In this document: positions 63,654 through 64,000 of the stretch, piece after piece
Layout of the letters: each line of letters begins with the position of its first letter
How positions within the stretch are numbered: the first letter of the stretch is position 1
NCBI GenBank assembly: GCA_021107945.1
Contig: JAIORV010000012.1
Span: 1-64,000 of the forward strand
DNA: 64,000 nucleotides
Origin: Vulcanimicrobiota bacterium
GTDB lineage: Bacteria > Vulcanimicrobiota > JAJTBE01
Direction of reading: 5' to 3'
Position numbers and translations under genes: made by a program
Notes under the pieces: model-generated
What the model was told of the DNA's origin: nothing
Seen by the model: the letters and a program-made list of their open reading frames with translations, nothing else
The model's database searches: none

Positions 63654-64000
63654 ATATTAGCACAAAATTTTATGACTCAAAGCGATAAAATCATTTGGAG
63701 GTAAGATATAGGAAGTAGGATCAATCCGCGTTCGGTTAAGGGATTTTTGGGTAGAATTTCATTGGGTAGAATTTCATTGGGTAGAGGTTGGTCTCCCGAC
63801 CAACCTGATGAGATGATGAAACAGTCTAAATGCCTTTAACCCGGCGGGTCGGGAGACCCGCCGCTACCCAAAAAGAGTTTCGTTACATCAATAAGTTTCG
63901 TTACATCAATGAGTTTCGTTACATCAAAGAGTTTCGTTACATCAAAGAGTTTCATTACATCAATGAGGCGGATCCCGATTCCCACCTCTCATTTCCCACC
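63654..64000. repeat. Repeat-dense end of window: 15-bp tandem, two hairpins and an 18-bp array
   Basis: Three units of a 15-bp repeat starting tgggtag begin at 63748, 63763 and 63778. The hairpins GGTTGGTC-TCCC-GACCAACC (about 63786-63805) and GGCGGGTC-GGGA-GACCCGCC (63843-63862) mirror each other. Five tandem 18-bp units of gagtttcgttacatcaa type run from 63875 to 63964. A GGATCCCGATTCCCA tract ends the window. No gene is supported. Confidence 0.85.

Noticed and set aside
63875-63964. Possible CRISPR array
   Set aside because: The 18-bp units are head to tail with no unique spacers, so this is a simple tandem repeat.

Overview
The window is chromosomal DNA from a bacterium of moderate GC content. 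It carries a long, almost unbroken ribosomal-protein superoperon (rpsL to rplQ, minus strand, about 43.4 to 24.0 kb). Zinc-ligand forms of S4, S14, L36, L24 and Adk, an EF-G/SecY/Adk/MetAP/IF-1 core and EcfA-type ATPases after rplQ all fit a bacterium. A family B DNA polymerase, a Prx6-type peroxiredoxin, a type II secretion/pilus ATPase, an exported SpoIID-domain lipoprotein and NuoE/NuoF-type flavoprotein subunits suggest an uncultured, probably anaerobic lineage with lipoproteins and protein export. I cannot name the phylum from sequence alone.

Layout. 1-4053 (minus): a giant TPR protein running off the left edge. 4.2-13.3 kb: a GNAT acetyltransferase, then a minus-strand series with a GspE/PilB ATPase, an M16 zinc peptidase, a beta-propeller-like protein, a zinc-ribbon coiled-coil protein and an exported repeat protein. 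14.0-21.3 kb (plus): a gluzincin-like peptidase, family B polymerase, Lgt, a GT-C membrane glycosyltransferase and a zinc-ribbon membrane protein. 21.3-43.8 kb (minus): ecfA2, a DUF3800 gene, ecfA1 and the str-S10-spc-alpha ribosomal superoperon, read from a consensus promoter near 43.75 kb. rpmD and tuf are absent from their usual places, and map carries an apparent frameshifting deletion. 44.2 kb: peroxiredoxin. 45.3-50.1 kb (minus): a cobalamin-riboswitch locus with an unknown protein, a BtuF-like binding protein, a BtuC-like permease and a MocA-like nucleotidyltransferase. 50.7-59.0 kb (plus): an orphan PTS IIB with a membrane protein, an orphan HicB, an HTH antitoxin/RelE pair, a small-protein/nucleotidyltransferase pair under an operator-embedded promoter, an anchored methyltransferase coupled to SpoIID, and a lipoprotein. 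59.9-63.7 kb (plus): a REC plus two RAM-like domains regulator, then NuoE/HydC-like and NuoF/HydB-like subunits.

A striking general property is the density of short repeats between genes: stem-loops ending in TCCTAC(A), a 28-bp element present six times, 'ctctgcgg' tracts, GTCGGA tracts, GGGAAA tracts, a TIR-bounded 305-bp element, 18-bp tandem arrays, and 209-bp and 116-bp duplications. Some sit inside the ribosomal operon, and some appear to have been captured into coding sequence (Lgt tail, SpoIID, the end of the BtuF-like gene, the start of the MocA-like gene). No tRNA, rRNA, CRISPR array, integrase or transposase gene was recognised.
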